Assembly (NCBI RefSeq): GCF_000190315.1
Contig: NC_015151.1
Coordinates: forward strand, 2,234,984 to 2,298,983
DNA from: Vulcanisaeta moutnovskia 768-28
GTDB lineage: Archaea > Thermoproteota > Thermoprotei > Thermoproteales > Thermocladiaceae
DNA length: 64,000 nucleotides
Direction: 5' to 3'
Shown here: positions 17,749 to 27,925 of the stretch, one piece after another
Numbering within the stretch: position 1 is the stretch's first letter
Layout of the letters: the number at the start of each line of letters is the position of its first letter
The notes under the pieces: model-generated
What the model saw: the letters and a program-made list of their open reading frames with translations, nothing else
What the model was told of the DNA's origin: nothing
Database searches by the model: none
Program-made: the position numbers and the translations under genes

Positions 17749-19173
17749 CTACGGCTTCAAACCAAGGGACCTAATCAATGAGACTGCGTAATCAACCATC
17801 TGGTTCAACCTATCCTCTGAGAATGCCTCGGCATAAATCCTCAACTTGGGCTCGGTACCGCTACCCCTGATTAGGATCCAGGAATTATCGCTAAAGACAA
17901 CCTTAACACCATCAATGGTTATTACCTGCCTAATACTACCTATGTTATGAAGCCTCTCGACGATGACCTCCCTACTCCTAATGACAAAATCCTTACCATT
18001 ATTAAGCGGTACATCAACCCTCCTATAGAATGACTTGCCATATTCCTTAATTATCTCATCAAATACGTTAACTAAGCTACCTTGCTCAGAGGCTATCATC
18101 GTTAGTAACGCCGCGGTGTATATGCCGTCCTTATCAGGCACATGCCACGAGTATGCCAAACCACTACTCTCCTCACCGGCAACCTCAGCATCGCCACTAA
18201 TTAAGTGCTTAACTGAGTGCTTGAAGCCAACGGGAACCTCATAAACTCTAATCCCATACTTACTAGCTATTGAATCAACAATGTGTGTCGTTGATATTGC
18301 CCTAACAACACCCCTCCTAATAACGCCTCTCCTGACTAAGTGCTCAAGTACAATTGTTATCACGTTATTCGGGCTTAAGTAGCCATGGGTAGGATCAACA
18401 GCTGCTATCCTATCCGCGTCACAATCATGCGCAATACCAACATCATAACCCTTACCCACAACCTCCTGAATTGTATCATGTATATTCTCAGACTCTGGAT
18501 TGGGGTTCCTACCTCCAAAGTTTGGGTCATAGTTATTATGAACCTCAACAACCTCCATACCCAACTCCCTAAGTATTCTAGCGGTGTAATTAATCGCCGT
18601 ACCAAATAAGGGATCAACGACAACCCTCAACCTATTTCTCGGCTTAAACATTTTGAGAACATCGTTAATCACGTGATCCACGTATTGAGGACCCGGATCT
18701 ACTAATTGAGGCTTCACAACCCTAATACTCGATACTGACCTAACAATATCCTGCCACTCCTGGCTATACAGCCTCTCTATTTCACTCGTATCCTCATCCG
18801 AAGCCGGCGACCCCTTACTCGTTATTACCTTAAAGCCATTATATATTGGTGGGTTGTGACTGGCGGTGATCTGAATAATGAGATCAAAACCAAAGCGAGA
18901 ACCATACCAAGCAACTACAGGAGTTGGCGTAGGCCTCTCTGTAATCATGGTGTCAACACCATACTCAGCAGCAACACTTGCAACTACATTTGCGTAATCC
19001 CTGGATTTTTTCCTAACATCATAACCAATGAGCAGTCTCCTTAACCCATACCTGCGTGACCAATAACGAAAGGTGGACTCAGCAAGTATTGCTACAAGCC
19101 CCTCATTAAAATCCCTATCAATCACACCACGCACACCATCAGTACCAAAGTGAAATGCCATTTTCATATTCAT
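17749..19173 (-). CDS. Phosphoglucomutase/phosphomannomutase (phosphohexomutase superfamily)
   Basis: 474 residues. The N-terminal FHFGTDGVRG and the phosphoserine loop ITASHNPPIYNGFKV mark the active site; the metal loop is DCDADRIA; sugar binding is GEESSGLAY; and the C-terminal phosphate-binding loop is RGSGTEPKLRIYAE. It interconverts hexose 1- and 6-phosphates, feeding sugar nucleotides or glycogen. The ATG at 19173 is 26.5 nt from the shared TATA box, so the transcript is probably leaderless; ATGs at 19167 and 19161 are alternatives. Confidence 0.93.
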   Translation of the reverse strand: MNMKMAFHFGTDGVRGVIDRDFNEGLVAILAESTFRYWSRRYGLRRLLIGYDVRKKSRDYANVVASVAAEYGVDTMITERPTPTPVVAWYGSRFGFDLIIQITASHNPPIYNGFKVITSKGSPASDEDTSEIERLYSQEWQDIVRSVSSIRVVKPQLVDPGPQYVDHVINDVLKMFKPRNRLRVVVDPLFGTAINYTARILRELGMEVVEVHNNYDPNFGGRNPNPESENIHDTIQEVVGKGYDVGIAHDCDADRIAAVDPTHGYLSPNNVITIVLEHLVRRGVIRRGVVRAISTTHIVDSIASKYGIRVYEVPVGFKHSVKHLISGDAEVAGEESSGLAYSWHVPDKDGIYTAALLTMIASEQGSLVNVFDEIIKEYGKSFYRRVDVPLNNGKDFVIRSREVIVERLHNIGSIRQVITIDGVKVVFSDNSWILIRGSGTEPKLRIYAEAFSEDRLNQMVDYAVSLIRSLGLKP

Positions 19174-19188
19174 TTTATTTATGTTAAA

Positions 19189-19209
19189 GATAATTCTTTA
19201 AAAATTATC
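19189..19209. promoter_or_regulatory. Shared palindromic TATA box, phosphohexomutase / nucleoside phosphorylase
   Basis: A TTTAAA core (19197-19202, centre 19199.5) sits inside inverted arms GATAATT (19189-19195) and AATTATC (19203-19209). Distances from the centre are 26.5 nt to the phosphohexomutase ATG (19173) and 25.5 nt to the phosphorylase ATG (19225). It is a probable single bidirectional promoter for two leaderless transcripts. Confidence 0.65.
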
Positions 19210-19224
19210 ATTGTTTGCCAGCTA

Positions 19225-20058
19225 ATGGCAGCATTAAGACCAACAGTGGGTACAAAGGTATACCACTTAATGGCTGGACCTGGCGATATAGCACCATATG
19301 TTTTAACACCTGGTGACCCTGATAGAGTGCCTAGAATCGCCAAGTATTGGGATTCTGCCCGTGCTGTGGCTGCGCATAGAGAGTATGTGACATACACGGG
19401 TATCTACAAGGGCGCGCCAATATCGGCCGTATCCACTGGGATTGGTGGACCAGCAGCGGCAATAGCCATTGAGGAGTTACTCACGCTTGGTGCTAACACC
19501 TTCATCAGGGTCGGAACCACAGGAGCATTACATGATTGGATTAGGATTGGTGACGTTATAATAAATACAGGGGCCGTTAGATTTGACGGAGCTAGCAACG
19601 CCTATGCAATGCCTGAATACCCGGCTATAGCTAGTTACGATGTCATACTAGCCCTGGTAACAGCCGCAGAAACGCTGGGCGTTAGGTATCACGTTGGCTT
19701 AACAGCATCAACCGCAGACTTCTATGTTGGGCAGGGCAGGCCAGGTTTTAAGGACTACCAGCCACCTTGGTCAAGAGATCTCGTTAATACCTTATCATCA
19801 ATGAACATACTCAACTTCGAGATGGAAGCCGCGACTATATACACCATAGCCAATATCCATGGAGCAAGAGCTGGGGGTATTATGGCTGCCATAGCAAATA
19901 GGAAAACCAATGAATTTGTACCAGACGCTGGAGTTGATGATGCTATTAGGGTGGCCAATGAAGCCATTAGGATACTATATGAGTGGGATGGCATTAAGGC
20001 AAACCTGGGGCTTAGGTACCTGACGATTAATGTGATTAGGGAATGGATGAAGAGGTGA
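19225..20058 (+). CDS. Nucleoside phosphorylase (uridine/purine phosphorylase family)
   Basis: 277 residues. TPGDPDRVPRIA (phosphate-binding Gly-Asp-Pro-x-Arg), VSTGIGGPAAAIAIEEL, FIRVGTTGAL and FEMEAATIY are signatures of the PNP_UDP_1 family, nearest to archaeal uridine or purine nucleoside phosphorylases. It splits a nucleoside with phosphate into base and (deoxy)ribose 1-phosphate. The frame is open to 19150, but ATG 19225 fits the promoter box and the family start. Five bases separate it from the following permease gene, so salvage and base transport are linked. Confidence 0.9.
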   Translation: MAALRPTVGTKVYHLMAGPGDIAPYVLTPGDPDRVPRIAKYWDSARAVAAHREYVTYTGIYKGAPISAVSTGIGGPAAAIAIEELLTLGANTFIRVGTTGALHDWIRIGDVIINTGAVRFDGASNAYAMPEYPAIASYDVILALVTAAETLGVRYHVGLTASTADFYVGQGRPGFKDYQPPWSRDLVNTLSSMNILNFEMEAATIYTIANIHGARAGGIMAAIANRKTNEFVPDAGVDDAIRVANEAIRILYEWDGIKANLGLRYLTINVIREWMKR

Positions 20059-20063
20059 TTTGC

Positions 20064-21507
20064 ATGGTACTAGAGGAGTTTGATGAGAAGAAGCTTGAGG
20101 AGTTGGCTAAGGGTTTACCTGAGTTTGGTAGGTTCGGTAAGGAGTTAGAGACTATAGGCGTGCTGCCAATACCATCTAGACTAAGGAGATACAGGTCCTA
20201 TAACCTATTCAATATTTTGGGCGATGGCATCCGCATCAGCCGCGACACCTCTTGCTGGTTACCTACTCTTTAACCTTGGTCTCAGAGGTATGCTAATAGC
20301 AATAACCCTCGCCTTCATACTTGGTGTAATACCAACACTACTATTCTCGGAAATGGGTAGGCAAATACCATTAACGGCACTTGTGATCGCCAGGAAGACC
20401 TTTGGTTATGGAACCGCGCAGGCCCTCTCATTGTTATACACAGTGATAAACATTGGTTGGTTTGCCCTGAACAATGCCGTAGGCTCAGAAATATTATCTG
20501 CGGTGACTCACACGCCGATTATGTATTGGTACATAATAATGGGCACAATACAGATATTCCTGGTAATACTTGGGTTTAAATGGCTGGAGTACTTCTACAG
20601 ATACACCTCGATAATACTACTAATAAGTTACGCTGTACTAACATACTACTTAATAATTCATTACCACGTCTCATGGTCAACTCTCTGGTCAACAACATCA
20701 AGCGCAAACGCCCAATGGGGCGCTGCCATAGACTTAATGCTCGCCTTTGGAGCACTATCATGGGCTTATAAGACCTCAACAACGTCTAGATTCGCCAAGC
20801 CCTCTGGTAAAGTCAATATACTCTACGGTTTAGCTACGCCAATAGGCATCATAGTACCGATATACCTAATGGGTATATTGGGCTTCGCTGGGCAGTACTA
20901 CGCCAATAATTGGAATATTGCAGCCATATCATTTCCACCATCAACGCCAGCATGGGTCTTAATAGCTGCCCTGGGTGCTTCGTTAGCGATAATACACACT
21001 AACGCAATGAACCTCTACCCATCAGCCATAGATTTACTTGTTGCAATAGACCCAGTGATAAGGAGGTTCAGAAATGAATTTAGGGCTAGGTTAACGCAGC
21101 CAGTGGCTATTTTGATACTGGGTATTGCGGCAATAATAGTCTCAATATGGATACTATCAATAATAGAGAGCTTCCTTAATTTCGTGGGTTTAACAATATT
21201 CCCGTTAACATTCATACTAATCTTTGATTGGTACTTAAGGTTGAAGAGGAATGTGCACACGCTGGATGATGTTAAGAGGTACTTCTACGATATACCGAGG
21301 GAGCCCCTGAGACATATTGGCATAGCTGCAATAGTATCCTTCATAATTGGTAGTGTATTAATGAATTACTTGCCAATTGCAATACCAACGACGTTCCCGA
21401 AGTACCTACCGCCTGAGTACACAGGAGCTCTAATAGGTGGCTTAGTGTACTTAATATTAATGTTACTAGCGATTAAGGTTAAGAAATTGTCATGGTTATT
21501 ACCCTAG
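20064..21507 (+). pseudogene. NCS1-family nucleobase permease, split by a one-base frameshift
   Basis: The N-terminal part (ATG 20064, MVLEEFDEKKLEELAKGLP up to YNLFNI) has a strong Shine-Dalgarno GAGGTGAT just upstream. The rest (from ATG 20224, MASASAATPLAG to 21507) carries about 11-12 membrane segments typical of NCS1 cytosine/purine/uracil/allantoin permeases. The two parts join smoothly if one T is removed from the TTTT run at 20215-20218, giving NLFNIWAMASASAATP; as written, the first frame ends at 20273. This could be a real inactivating insertion, a recoding site or a sequencing error. Translation from 20224 alone would give 427 residues lacking the cytoplasmic N-terminus and part of helix 1. 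Operon with the nucleoside phosphorylase. Confidence 0.75.
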
Positions 21508-21612
21508 TATAACTTCATGTATCGTATTTCTTAAAATGCATATTAGTAATCATTCCAATTGCACATATTTAGTGAATAACATACCATAACTAGCCTTACC
21601 CATGGGTTTCAT

Positions 21613-23019
21613 TTATTTTTCACGTAATAATGACGTGTAAACACCAATGAAACTGAATATTGCGGATATTATTAGCACTATCCTTAATCCTGTAATGAAT
21701 GATTGATATACCGTGATATTACTCATCATTATACCCGTGAATAGATATAGACTTGCGTATCTGCCCAGGTAACTAACGAGTATGGCGCTCGCCACGGTAA
21801 TACTCAGTAGTTGGCCCATGAAACGCATTGTGCCTAGAACACCCGAGGCAATTCCATACTTATCGGCCGTGACTGAGCTCATCACGGAATTCGTATTCGG
21901 TGCTGAAAAGAGGCCAAAGCCTATCCCAAGGACCATTAGGGAGAGGGCTACGTAAATCGCATACTTAATGTTGAGTAGTAGGAGCATTATGAATGCCACG
22001 CCTATTAAGCCCATACCTAATGCTGCTATTTCCCTGGAGCCATACTTATCTGAGAGCTTACCGCTAACTGGTGATAATGCAGCCATGAACACAGGTTCAG
22101 AGACTAGAATTAAACCTGCAATGAATGGGTTGTAACCAAGGACAACCTGTAGGTATAGCGAGAATAGGAATGGCACTGAGTATGTGCTTATGTAATTAAG
22201 TAGTGCTGTTATGTTACCTGCCATGAATGAAATATTCCTAGTGAATAAGCTTAAGTCAAGCATTGGATAATTAATTCTTCTCTCAGCGATTATGAATACC
22301 GTAAAGAACGCGAAACCAATAATTAATAGGTATAGGTAATATAACCAATCACTCACGGCCGATAATATTAAGTACATGACCACTAGAAGAATTGCTGTAG
22401 TGAATGTGATGACGCCTACGTAATCAATCCTAACAACACGCCTGGGTAATTCAATACTCTCCATTGAGAACCAGGATATTGCAAATCCAAGTACGGTTAG
22501 TATTGCCGTTATTATGAGAACGAACCTCCAACCAAGAAACTGCGTTATTAAGCCTCCGAAGAATGGGGCTGATGTTAAGCCTAGGTAAACAGCCATTGCA
22601 TTTATGCCAAGGGCAAATCCTCGTTCGCCTTCAGGAAACACCTGGCTTACGATTGCTGCAGAACCTGGGGATAGTATTGATGAACCGAATCCCATAACTA
22701 ACGACGCAATTATTAATGTGTATATGTTTGGCGCCAATGAACCAAGTAATGAACCAATTAGAAATAGTACAAAACCTAACTTAAACATTTTAACCTTGCC
22801 GTAAATATCACTTAATCTGCCTAGGGTTATCATCAATGTTGGTAATGGTATTAGGTAGATTATTGGGACATATATTAAGACATCCAATGGTGCATGGAAA
22901 TATTTACCTAGTACGGGTGTTATGAAGGATAGTACTGTGGAATTGTATGGTGTTTGAAAGGCAGCTAATGATGTTGTGAATAATATTAATCTTTTTCTAT
23001 TCCTACTCAATTTTATCAT
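21613..23019 (-). CDS. MFS drug:H+ antiporter-like transporter (14-TM type)
   Basis: 468 residues from ATG 23019. It opens FTTSLAAFQTPYNSTVLSFI, has the MFS motif A region LGRLSDIYGKVKMF, motif C-like LGINAMAVYLGLTSAPFFGG, and about 14 membrane segments, as in the EmrB/DHA2 family. Substrate unknown. The frame is open to 23067, overlapping pcm, but the TATA-like GCTTATAATT (minus strand, 23047-23056) is about 30 nt before ATG 23019, favouring the shorter form. Confidence 0.82.
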   Translation of the reverse strand: MIKLSRNRKRLILFTTSLAAFQTPYNSTVLSFITPVLGKYFHAPLDVLIYVPIIYLIPLPTLMITLGRLSDIYGKVKMFKLGFVLFLIGSLLGSLAPNIYTLIIASLVMGFGSSILSPGSAAIVSQVFPEGERGFALGINAMAVYLGLTSAPFFGGLITQFLGWRFVLIITAILTVLGFAISWFSMESIELPRRVVRIDYVGVITFTTAILLVVMYLILSAVSDWLYYLYLLIIGFAFFTVFIIAERRINYPMLDLSLFTRNISFMAGNITALLNYISTYSVPFLFSLYLQVVLGYNPFIAGLILVSEPVFMAALSPVSGKLSDKYGSREIAALGMGLIGVAFIMLLLLNIKYAIYVALSLMVLGIGFGLFSAPNTNSVMSSVTADKYGIASGVLGTMRFMGQLLSITVASAILVSYLGRYASLYLFTGIMMSNITVYQSFITGLRIVLIISAIFSFIGVYTSLLREK

Positions 23020-23056
23020 ATTAATTAATTCATTTTTCAATATCGAATTATAAGCA

Positions 23057-23704
23057 TTATTCCTCACTATACTTCATTTTAACAAAGGATACGTATGTTA
23101 CTGGCTTCATACGAGGCGTATTGCCCTCCTTAGTAACAACGTAGAGTACCTGCGTAAGTCTCTCTTCAATTGGTATTACCATTATACCATCACTTGATAA
23201 CTGCTCGAATAACCTAGGTGGTACCTTAGGAGCGGCGGCTGTGATCAATACCCTATCAAACGGTGCATACTTTGGCAGTCCTCTGGACCCATCACCAATA
23301 AACACATGAACATTATCTAAATAACCTAACCTAGCCAGACTTTGGACTGCATAAAGCGCAAGTCCTGGGTAATATTCAATCGTATATACTGTGCCCATCC
23401 TCTCCATTGCCTCAGCACACACAGCAGCATGATAACCAGTACCTGTACCAACCTCTAAGATCCTAAGCCCTGGCTTAAGCTCAAGTAATTCACACATCAT
23501 TGCAACCATGTGAGGCGCAGATATTGTTTGACCATACATTATTTCCAATGGTGTATCCTCATAGGCATACAGCCTTAGGTAACTTGGCAGGAATTCCTCA
23601 CGGGGTACATTAAGCATTGCCCTCTCGACCCTGTCACTCTTAATTATCCCCTCGTCCTTAAGTATGTTGATTAGTCTCCTCCTTGCTGACGCAAAATCAA
23701 TCAT
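23057..23704 (-). CDS. pcm: Protein-L-isoaspartate O-methyltransferase
   Basis: 215 residues of a class I SAM methyltransferase that repairs isoaspartyl residues in heat-aged proteins. Family marks: VPREEFLPSYL, GQTISAPHMVAMMCELL, SAM-binding LEVGTGTGYHAA, IGDGSRGLPKYAPFDRVLITAAAP and the C-terminal RLTQVLYVVTKEG region. TATA-like AGTTATTTAGG lies about 29 nt before the ATG. A common gene in hyperthermophiles. Confidence 0.95.
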   Translation of the reverse strand: MIDFASARRRLINILKDEGIIKSDRVERAMLNVPREEFLPSYLRLYAYEDTPLEIMYGQTISAPHMVAMMCELLELKPGLRILEVGTGTGYHAAVCAEAMERMGTVYTIEYYPGLALYAVQSLARLGYLDNVHVFIGDGSRGLPKYAPFDRVLITAAAPKVPPRLFEQLSSDGIMVIPIEERLTQVLYVVTKEGNTPRMKPVTYVSFVKMKYSEE

Positions 23705-23763
23705 TACAATTACTTACTTGCACTATCCTAAATAACTCTTCTCACTCAATAACCTAATCGCCA

Positions 23764-24144
23764 TTATTGGGGAAACTCCATGCTTAGGTTCTTCGATAAT
23801 GAAACCTTCATAGCCTTAAAACCAAGCCTTAACCTCACGCCCTCAAGCACATCAAGCGAGAATGAGTCATCAATAACACCATTAAGCGGCTCGACCTTAA
23901 GCGTGAGAATCCAACCATTGTAGGACTCCGCAAGGTTACGCTCTATGTAGAATGGCACACTATCAACCCTACCAACCTCAACATAATCACTACCAACAAT
24001 GAAATCACTAGCTCTATATATCTGTGGCTCAGTGGGTGAACAACAGCCATGCCCGAGAATTATGATAATATCACCATACTTCTCCTTCATATTCCTAATC
24101 AATTCCTTAACATCATCCCCAAACTCAACACTAACATTCAACAC
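23764..24144 (-). CDS. DUF779 family protein
   Basis: 126 residues. GHGCCSPTEPQIYRASDFIV followed by GSDYVEVGRV and VPFYIERNLAESYNGWIL match the DUF779 pattern, in which a GGCC motif is followed by a beta-rich domain. In bacteria DUF779 genes sit beside acetaldehyde dehydrogenase genes; here an aldehyde dehydrogenase lies 2.2 kb away on the same strand, separated by the surface-protein gene. The function is undefined. TATA-like AATTTTTAAGTT lies about 31 nt upstream. Confidence 0.7.
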   Translation of the reverse strand: MLNVSVEFGDDVKELIRNMKEKYGDIIIILGHGCCSPTEPQIYRASDFIVGSDYVEVGRVDSVPFYIERNLAESYNGWILTLKVEPLNGVIDDSFSLDVLEGVRLRLGFKAMKVSLSKNLSMEFPQ

Positions 24145-24377
24145 ATTCCCGTATGTGGATGTCTAACTTAAAAATTTTACTGATCATTTAATGGTTAAAT
24201 TAATAAAATATATTCAATATATAACTGTGAATAATAATAAAATTTACGCTTTATTAATTTAAAACCATTCGTAATCGTGACTTGTTATTATTCCGTACCA
24301 AATTTACCCAAGTTATAGGAAGGAGTATTTAGGTAACATATTGTTTTGACGAAACGAAATTATTGATTACCACGCCA

Positions 24378-26048
24378 TTAAGCTCTACATATTATATACG
24401 TTGTATATGATGCAATACCGGTTATGTAAGTGTTAGGTGGTGCATTCACATTATTTAATATAAGACCTGACTGTGAGAGACTCACTGTACCGCTTGACTG
24501 TGGAACTACAACAATATCCCACGTAGTATCGACCCAAATTATTTGAACAGTATCATAAAGACATGGATAATATGCAGTCATAGCATTATTTTCAAAGTCA
24601 ATGTTAAACTGAGCATAAATATATGGAGACGACAGATTTGGTATATATACGGCAGCTGGCGTTTGATCTTCAAAGGAGTTTGGAAATGCCTCGTTATTAG
24701 CGCCATAGCCTATGCTAAACGTCCACGTAATATTAGACACTTGTATGTATGTATCATATAATACTGTGGACCCTGCAGGATTTTGCGAAGCACTAATGGT
24801 CTCACTACCACCAAGAGGAAGGTCTATTCCAACTGTGACAGATGGTACCTCCCCCAAATCTAAGCCAAGGAATACTTCGTAACTACTCGTACTACTTGTT
24901 GGCGGTGGATTCCACGAATTAGTGCTAAAAGCACCGGTTTGATCACCAACCAGGGCATCAGTTATACCCTCATTAAATAATTGATAACCGGAGTAATAGT
25001 CAATGGCACCAACCTGATAATCTACACGACCACCATTATCATACATAGTTGTACTCTCTGTGTAGGCTTCATATCCAAGGACATTAATAGGGAAATAATG
25101 AAGTCCAGTATTTGTTTCAGTAATAAGATTGTTCGCTACAAGGCAAGTATCCCAATAATATGTTCCATTACCATCCATGTAAGCCTCTATACCATAAGCA
25201 CTATATGGACCTGAAGAGAACATAGGTACTGCCCATACTAACGTCCCATTACCACTCACGTATATTCCAGGCGCCGGATTTGTGTAACCGGCACCTTCGA
25301 ATTTAGTATACTCAACATAACATGGGTCCTCCGTATCGATAACATTACTAGTTGTAACCATTGCTGCTGGTTTCATTATATTCGTTATGACCATTGGTAG
25401 TTGGTTTAAGTATACTGGGCCTATTACTAGTCCTCCAATCCCAACACGTCTAACTATGATTACCACCGGCTGGTGAGTATTAACCGGTATTATTGGATAC
25501 GCTATTAGGTAATCATTGCTTGGTTTTCCCAAGTTAAGTAATAGCCTATTATTTGTGGCTACTGCCCATGAATAAGCTAACACAAACTCAACAACACCCT
25601 CATCACTTCCATTAGCATAAATGCCCACAACATCCCCCTTAGCGATAACACCAGCTAACTCATGAATAATAGGACTGGTTAAATTAATGGTTACTTTATT
25701 CATTGGACCACCAATGACGAGACTTGACTTAATCAAAGGCCAATCAATAATAATAACACTATCATTGGGTAGTTCAGCGAGTTGATTAAGACCTACAGAC
25801 CTAATAAGCGACTGATTAATGCCAATATTGACTAACTTCTGAACCAGTGTTGATGTACCAACCACGTAGATTGGCATATTTAAACTTATTAGCGATGACC
25901 TGTTAACCATAGCATTGTCCACCTTACTCATAGTTTCACGCGGAGTAAAGAACCTTGGTGAGTATGTAACAAATATGGCTGCAATGGATATGCTCACGAT
26001 TACTAAGACGATTATAAATAACAACCTGAATCTGGAACTCATAACCAT
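24378..26048 (-). CDS. Large membrane-anchored surface protein of unknown function
   Basis: 556 residues, not recognised. An N-terminal hydrophobic helix (about residues 7-28, LFIIVLVIVSISIAAIFVTY) is followed by an extracytoplasmic region rich in Asn, Thr, Tyr and Gly with many N-x-S/T sites. Residues 75-210 look like an alpha/beta domain (VVGTSTLVQKL, DSVIIIDWPLI); the C-terminal half is beta-rich with few charges, like secreted archaeal proteins. Cys occur in scattered pairs (DPCYVEY, DTCLVA, YPCLYD, IICRA). ATG 26048 is about 25 nt after an A/T box; a GTG at 26051 and ATG 26042 are alternatives. Flanked by AT-rich gaps on both sides. Confidence 0.6.
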   Translation of the reverse strand: MVMSSRFRLLFIIVLVIVSISIAAIFVTYSPRFFTPRETMSKVDNAMVNRSSLISLNMPIYVVGTSTLVQKLVNIGINQSLIRSVGLNQLAELPNDSVIIIDWPLIKSSLVIGGPMNKVTINLTSPIIHELAGVIAKGDVVGIYANGSDEGVVEFVLAYSWAVATNNRLLLNLGKPSNDYLIAYPIIPVNTHQPVVIIVRRVGIGGLVIGPVYLNQLPMVITNIMKPAAMVTTSNVIDTEDPCYVEYTKFEGAGYTNPAPGIYVSGNGTLVWAVPMFSSGPYSAYGIEAYMDGNGTYYWDTCLVANNLITETNTGLHYFPINVLGYEAYTESTTMYDNGGRVDYQVGAIDYYSGYQLFNEGITDALVGDQTGAFSTNSWNPPPTSSTSSYEVFLGLDLGEVPSVTVGIDLPLGGSETISASQNPAGSTVLYDTYIQVSNITWTFSIGYGANNEAFPNSFEDQTPAAVYIPNLSSPYIYAQFNIDFENNAMTAYYPCLYDTVQIIWVDTTWDIVVVPQSSGTVSLSQSGLILNNVNAPPNTYITGIASYTTYIICRA

Positions 26049-26051
26049 CAC

Positions 26052-26383
26052 TAAAGCATAGCTACACGATTTTTTTACTCCGGCTGTTCATAAAAAAGAA
26101 TCGAGCAGAATTGAAAATCATTTTATATAAATCATTAATCATTATTGGACTTTAATCATAAAGCAATTAAATGCACTCGATAATATATCACTCATAATTA
26201 CGATGCCCTTAGGGAGCATCAGGATTCGCAAGATTACTTAGTGCTCACTTAATCATTATATGCTGTTCACTATTAAATAATATTCAATAAGATACCATAG
26301 TAATATTAAAAATATCTTATTAGTTATTAAGTAGAAAATTAAATAAAATCAGTTTTAATTCAAACTCGTTAATAGATACTTAC
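26052..26383. other. AT-rich intergenic region between surface-protein and aldehyde dehydrogenase genes
   Basis: No gene seen on either strand. The stretch is strongly AT-rich with many short AT tracts. It holds one imperfect inverted repeat at 26202-26220 (GATGC and GCATC arms, 9-base interior CCCTTAGGG with one mismatch), which could be a terminator-like or protein-binding site. The promoter of the surface-protein gene lies at its left end. Confidence 0.5.
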
Positions 26384-27925
26384 TCATAACTTATCGATCT
26401 TCATCACAGTCCTCCAGTGCGGCCTATCAAGGCTACCCGTGGTATCGACATAGACCTGCTTAATCTCAAGGAACTCCTCAAGACCGTAGAGACCAAGCTC
26501 ACGTCCAATACCGGACTGCTTATACCCGCCCCAGATGCCTTCTGTTGGTTGTGTGTAGGCATCGTTAATCCATACAGTACCTGCCTGAAGCTTCCTGGCT
26601 ACCCTGAGGGCTTTTGCTGGGTCCTTGGTGAATATGGACGCTGTGAGTCCGTAAATCACGTTATTTGCTATCTCGATGGCCTCCTGTTCCGTTCTAAATG
26701 GTATGACCGCAATGACTGGGCCAAATATCTCCTCCTGAGCAAGCCTGCTCTTGGGATCAACGTTATCAAATATTACGGGACTTACGAAGTAGCCCTTGTC
26801 ATAAATTCCACTGCTTAACTTGCCACCATCAAGAGCCACCTTAAAGCCTGCCTTCTTGCCAAAGTCTATGTAACCAAGCACCTTCTCCTCCTGAGACTTA
26901 GAGACCAGCGGACCCATGTCAGTATTATCATCAAGTGGATAACCAATAATCAATCCCCTAGCAACCTCAGCTAACCTATTAACCAGTTTTTCATGAACAC
27001 CCTCGTGAACCAACACCCTACTTATTGCACCACAGGCTTGTCCAGTATTCCTGAGACCGCCAAATACTATTGCCCTAACGGTCTCCTCAATGTTCGCATC
27101 ATCAAATACAAGAGCTGGGTTCTTACCGCCGAGCTCGAGTCCAATCCTCTTAACGCCAGCTGCTGCCTGCTGCATGATTAACTTACCCGTTGTTGTCTCA
27201 CCAGTGAAACTTACATAATCAATCCTTTGATGCCTAACTAAGTCATTACCAACAGTTGCCCCAGGGCCATAAATGACGCTGACCACACCCTTAGGAAGCC
27301 CGGCCTTAGCTAATGCCCTATAGATCTCCATGGCGCTCATTGGTGTATAGCTGGCTGGTTTCCAAACTACCGTACAACCCGTAGCCAATGCCGGCGCTAT
27401 TTTCCTAGCTGCCTGGGTCATTGGGAAATTCCATGGGGATACTGCGGCGACTACTCCAACTGGTTCCTTAAATATTAGTGATACATTACCATTACTGAGA
27501 ACTATTGAATCACCATAGACCTTATCGGCAAGGCCAGCATAGAACTCGAAAATCTCAGCAGCGGCAAGCACGTGCGCCTTAGCCTGCCTAATTGGCATTC
27601 CATTCTCAAGAGCCACCGTAACAGCGATTCTCTCAGCCTCCTCTCTAATTATTTCGGAGGTCTTAAATAGTATCCTAACCCTCTGTCTATAGTTCGTGAC
27701 CCAACCATACTTATCCTTGTCAAATACCTCCCTAGCTAGGTCAACTGCCCTGTTAAGGTCATCCGTGGATGCCTCCTCAATAATTGCTATTGTTTGATCA
27801 AACTGTGCGGGATTCTCCCTTGTGAATGTCTTACCCTTGCTTGAGGACACCTCTTCACCATCTATGAACAACTTGACCCTAACGGGTATTTCCAGGGTAA
27901 ACTTCCCATAAGATACCGTAGGCAT
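26384..27925 (-). CDS. Aldehyde dehydrogenase (NAD(P)+)
   Basis: 513 residues of the ALDH superfamily. Visible: VSPWNFPM (cofactor pocket), KPASYTPMSA, FTGETTTGKLI, GLELGGKNPALV (catalytic Glu), RNTGQACGAISR (nucleophilic Cys) and EEIFGPVIAVIPF. It oxidises an aldehyde to the acid; the substrate may be a sugar-derived aldehyde such as glyceraldehyde or a general aliphatic aldehyde. TATA-like CTTATTAATAAG lies about 24 nt before the ATG. Confidence 0.93.
   Translation of the reverse strand: MPTVSYGKFTLEIPVRVKLFIDGEEVSSSKGKTFTRENPAQFDQTIAIIEEASTDDLNRAVDLAREVFDKDKYGWVTNYRQRVRILFKTSEIIREEAERIAVTVALENGMPIRQAKAHVLAAAEIFEFYAGLADKVYGDSIVLSNGNVSLIFKEPVGVVAAVSPWNFPMTQAARKIAPALATGCTVVWKPASYTPMSAMEIYRALAKAGLPKGVVSVIYGPGATVGNDLVRHQRIDYVSFTGETTTGKLIMQQAAAGVKRIGLELGGKNPALVFDDANIEETVRAIVFGGLRNTGQACGAISRVLVHEGVHEKLVNRLAEVARGLIIGYPLDDNTDMGPLVSKSQEEKVLGYIDFGKKAGFKVALDGGKLSSGIYDKGYFVSPVIFDNVDPKSRLAQEEIFGPVIAVIPFRTEQEAIEIANNVIYGLTASIFTKDPAKALRVARKLQAGTVWINDAYTQPTEGIWGGYKQSGIGRELGLYGLEEFLEIKQVYVDTTGSLDRPHWRTVMKIDKL

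Noticed and set aside
18385..18623. Short open frames on both strands inside the phosphohexomutase gene
   Set aside because: They lie within a well-conserved coding region and show no independent signals.
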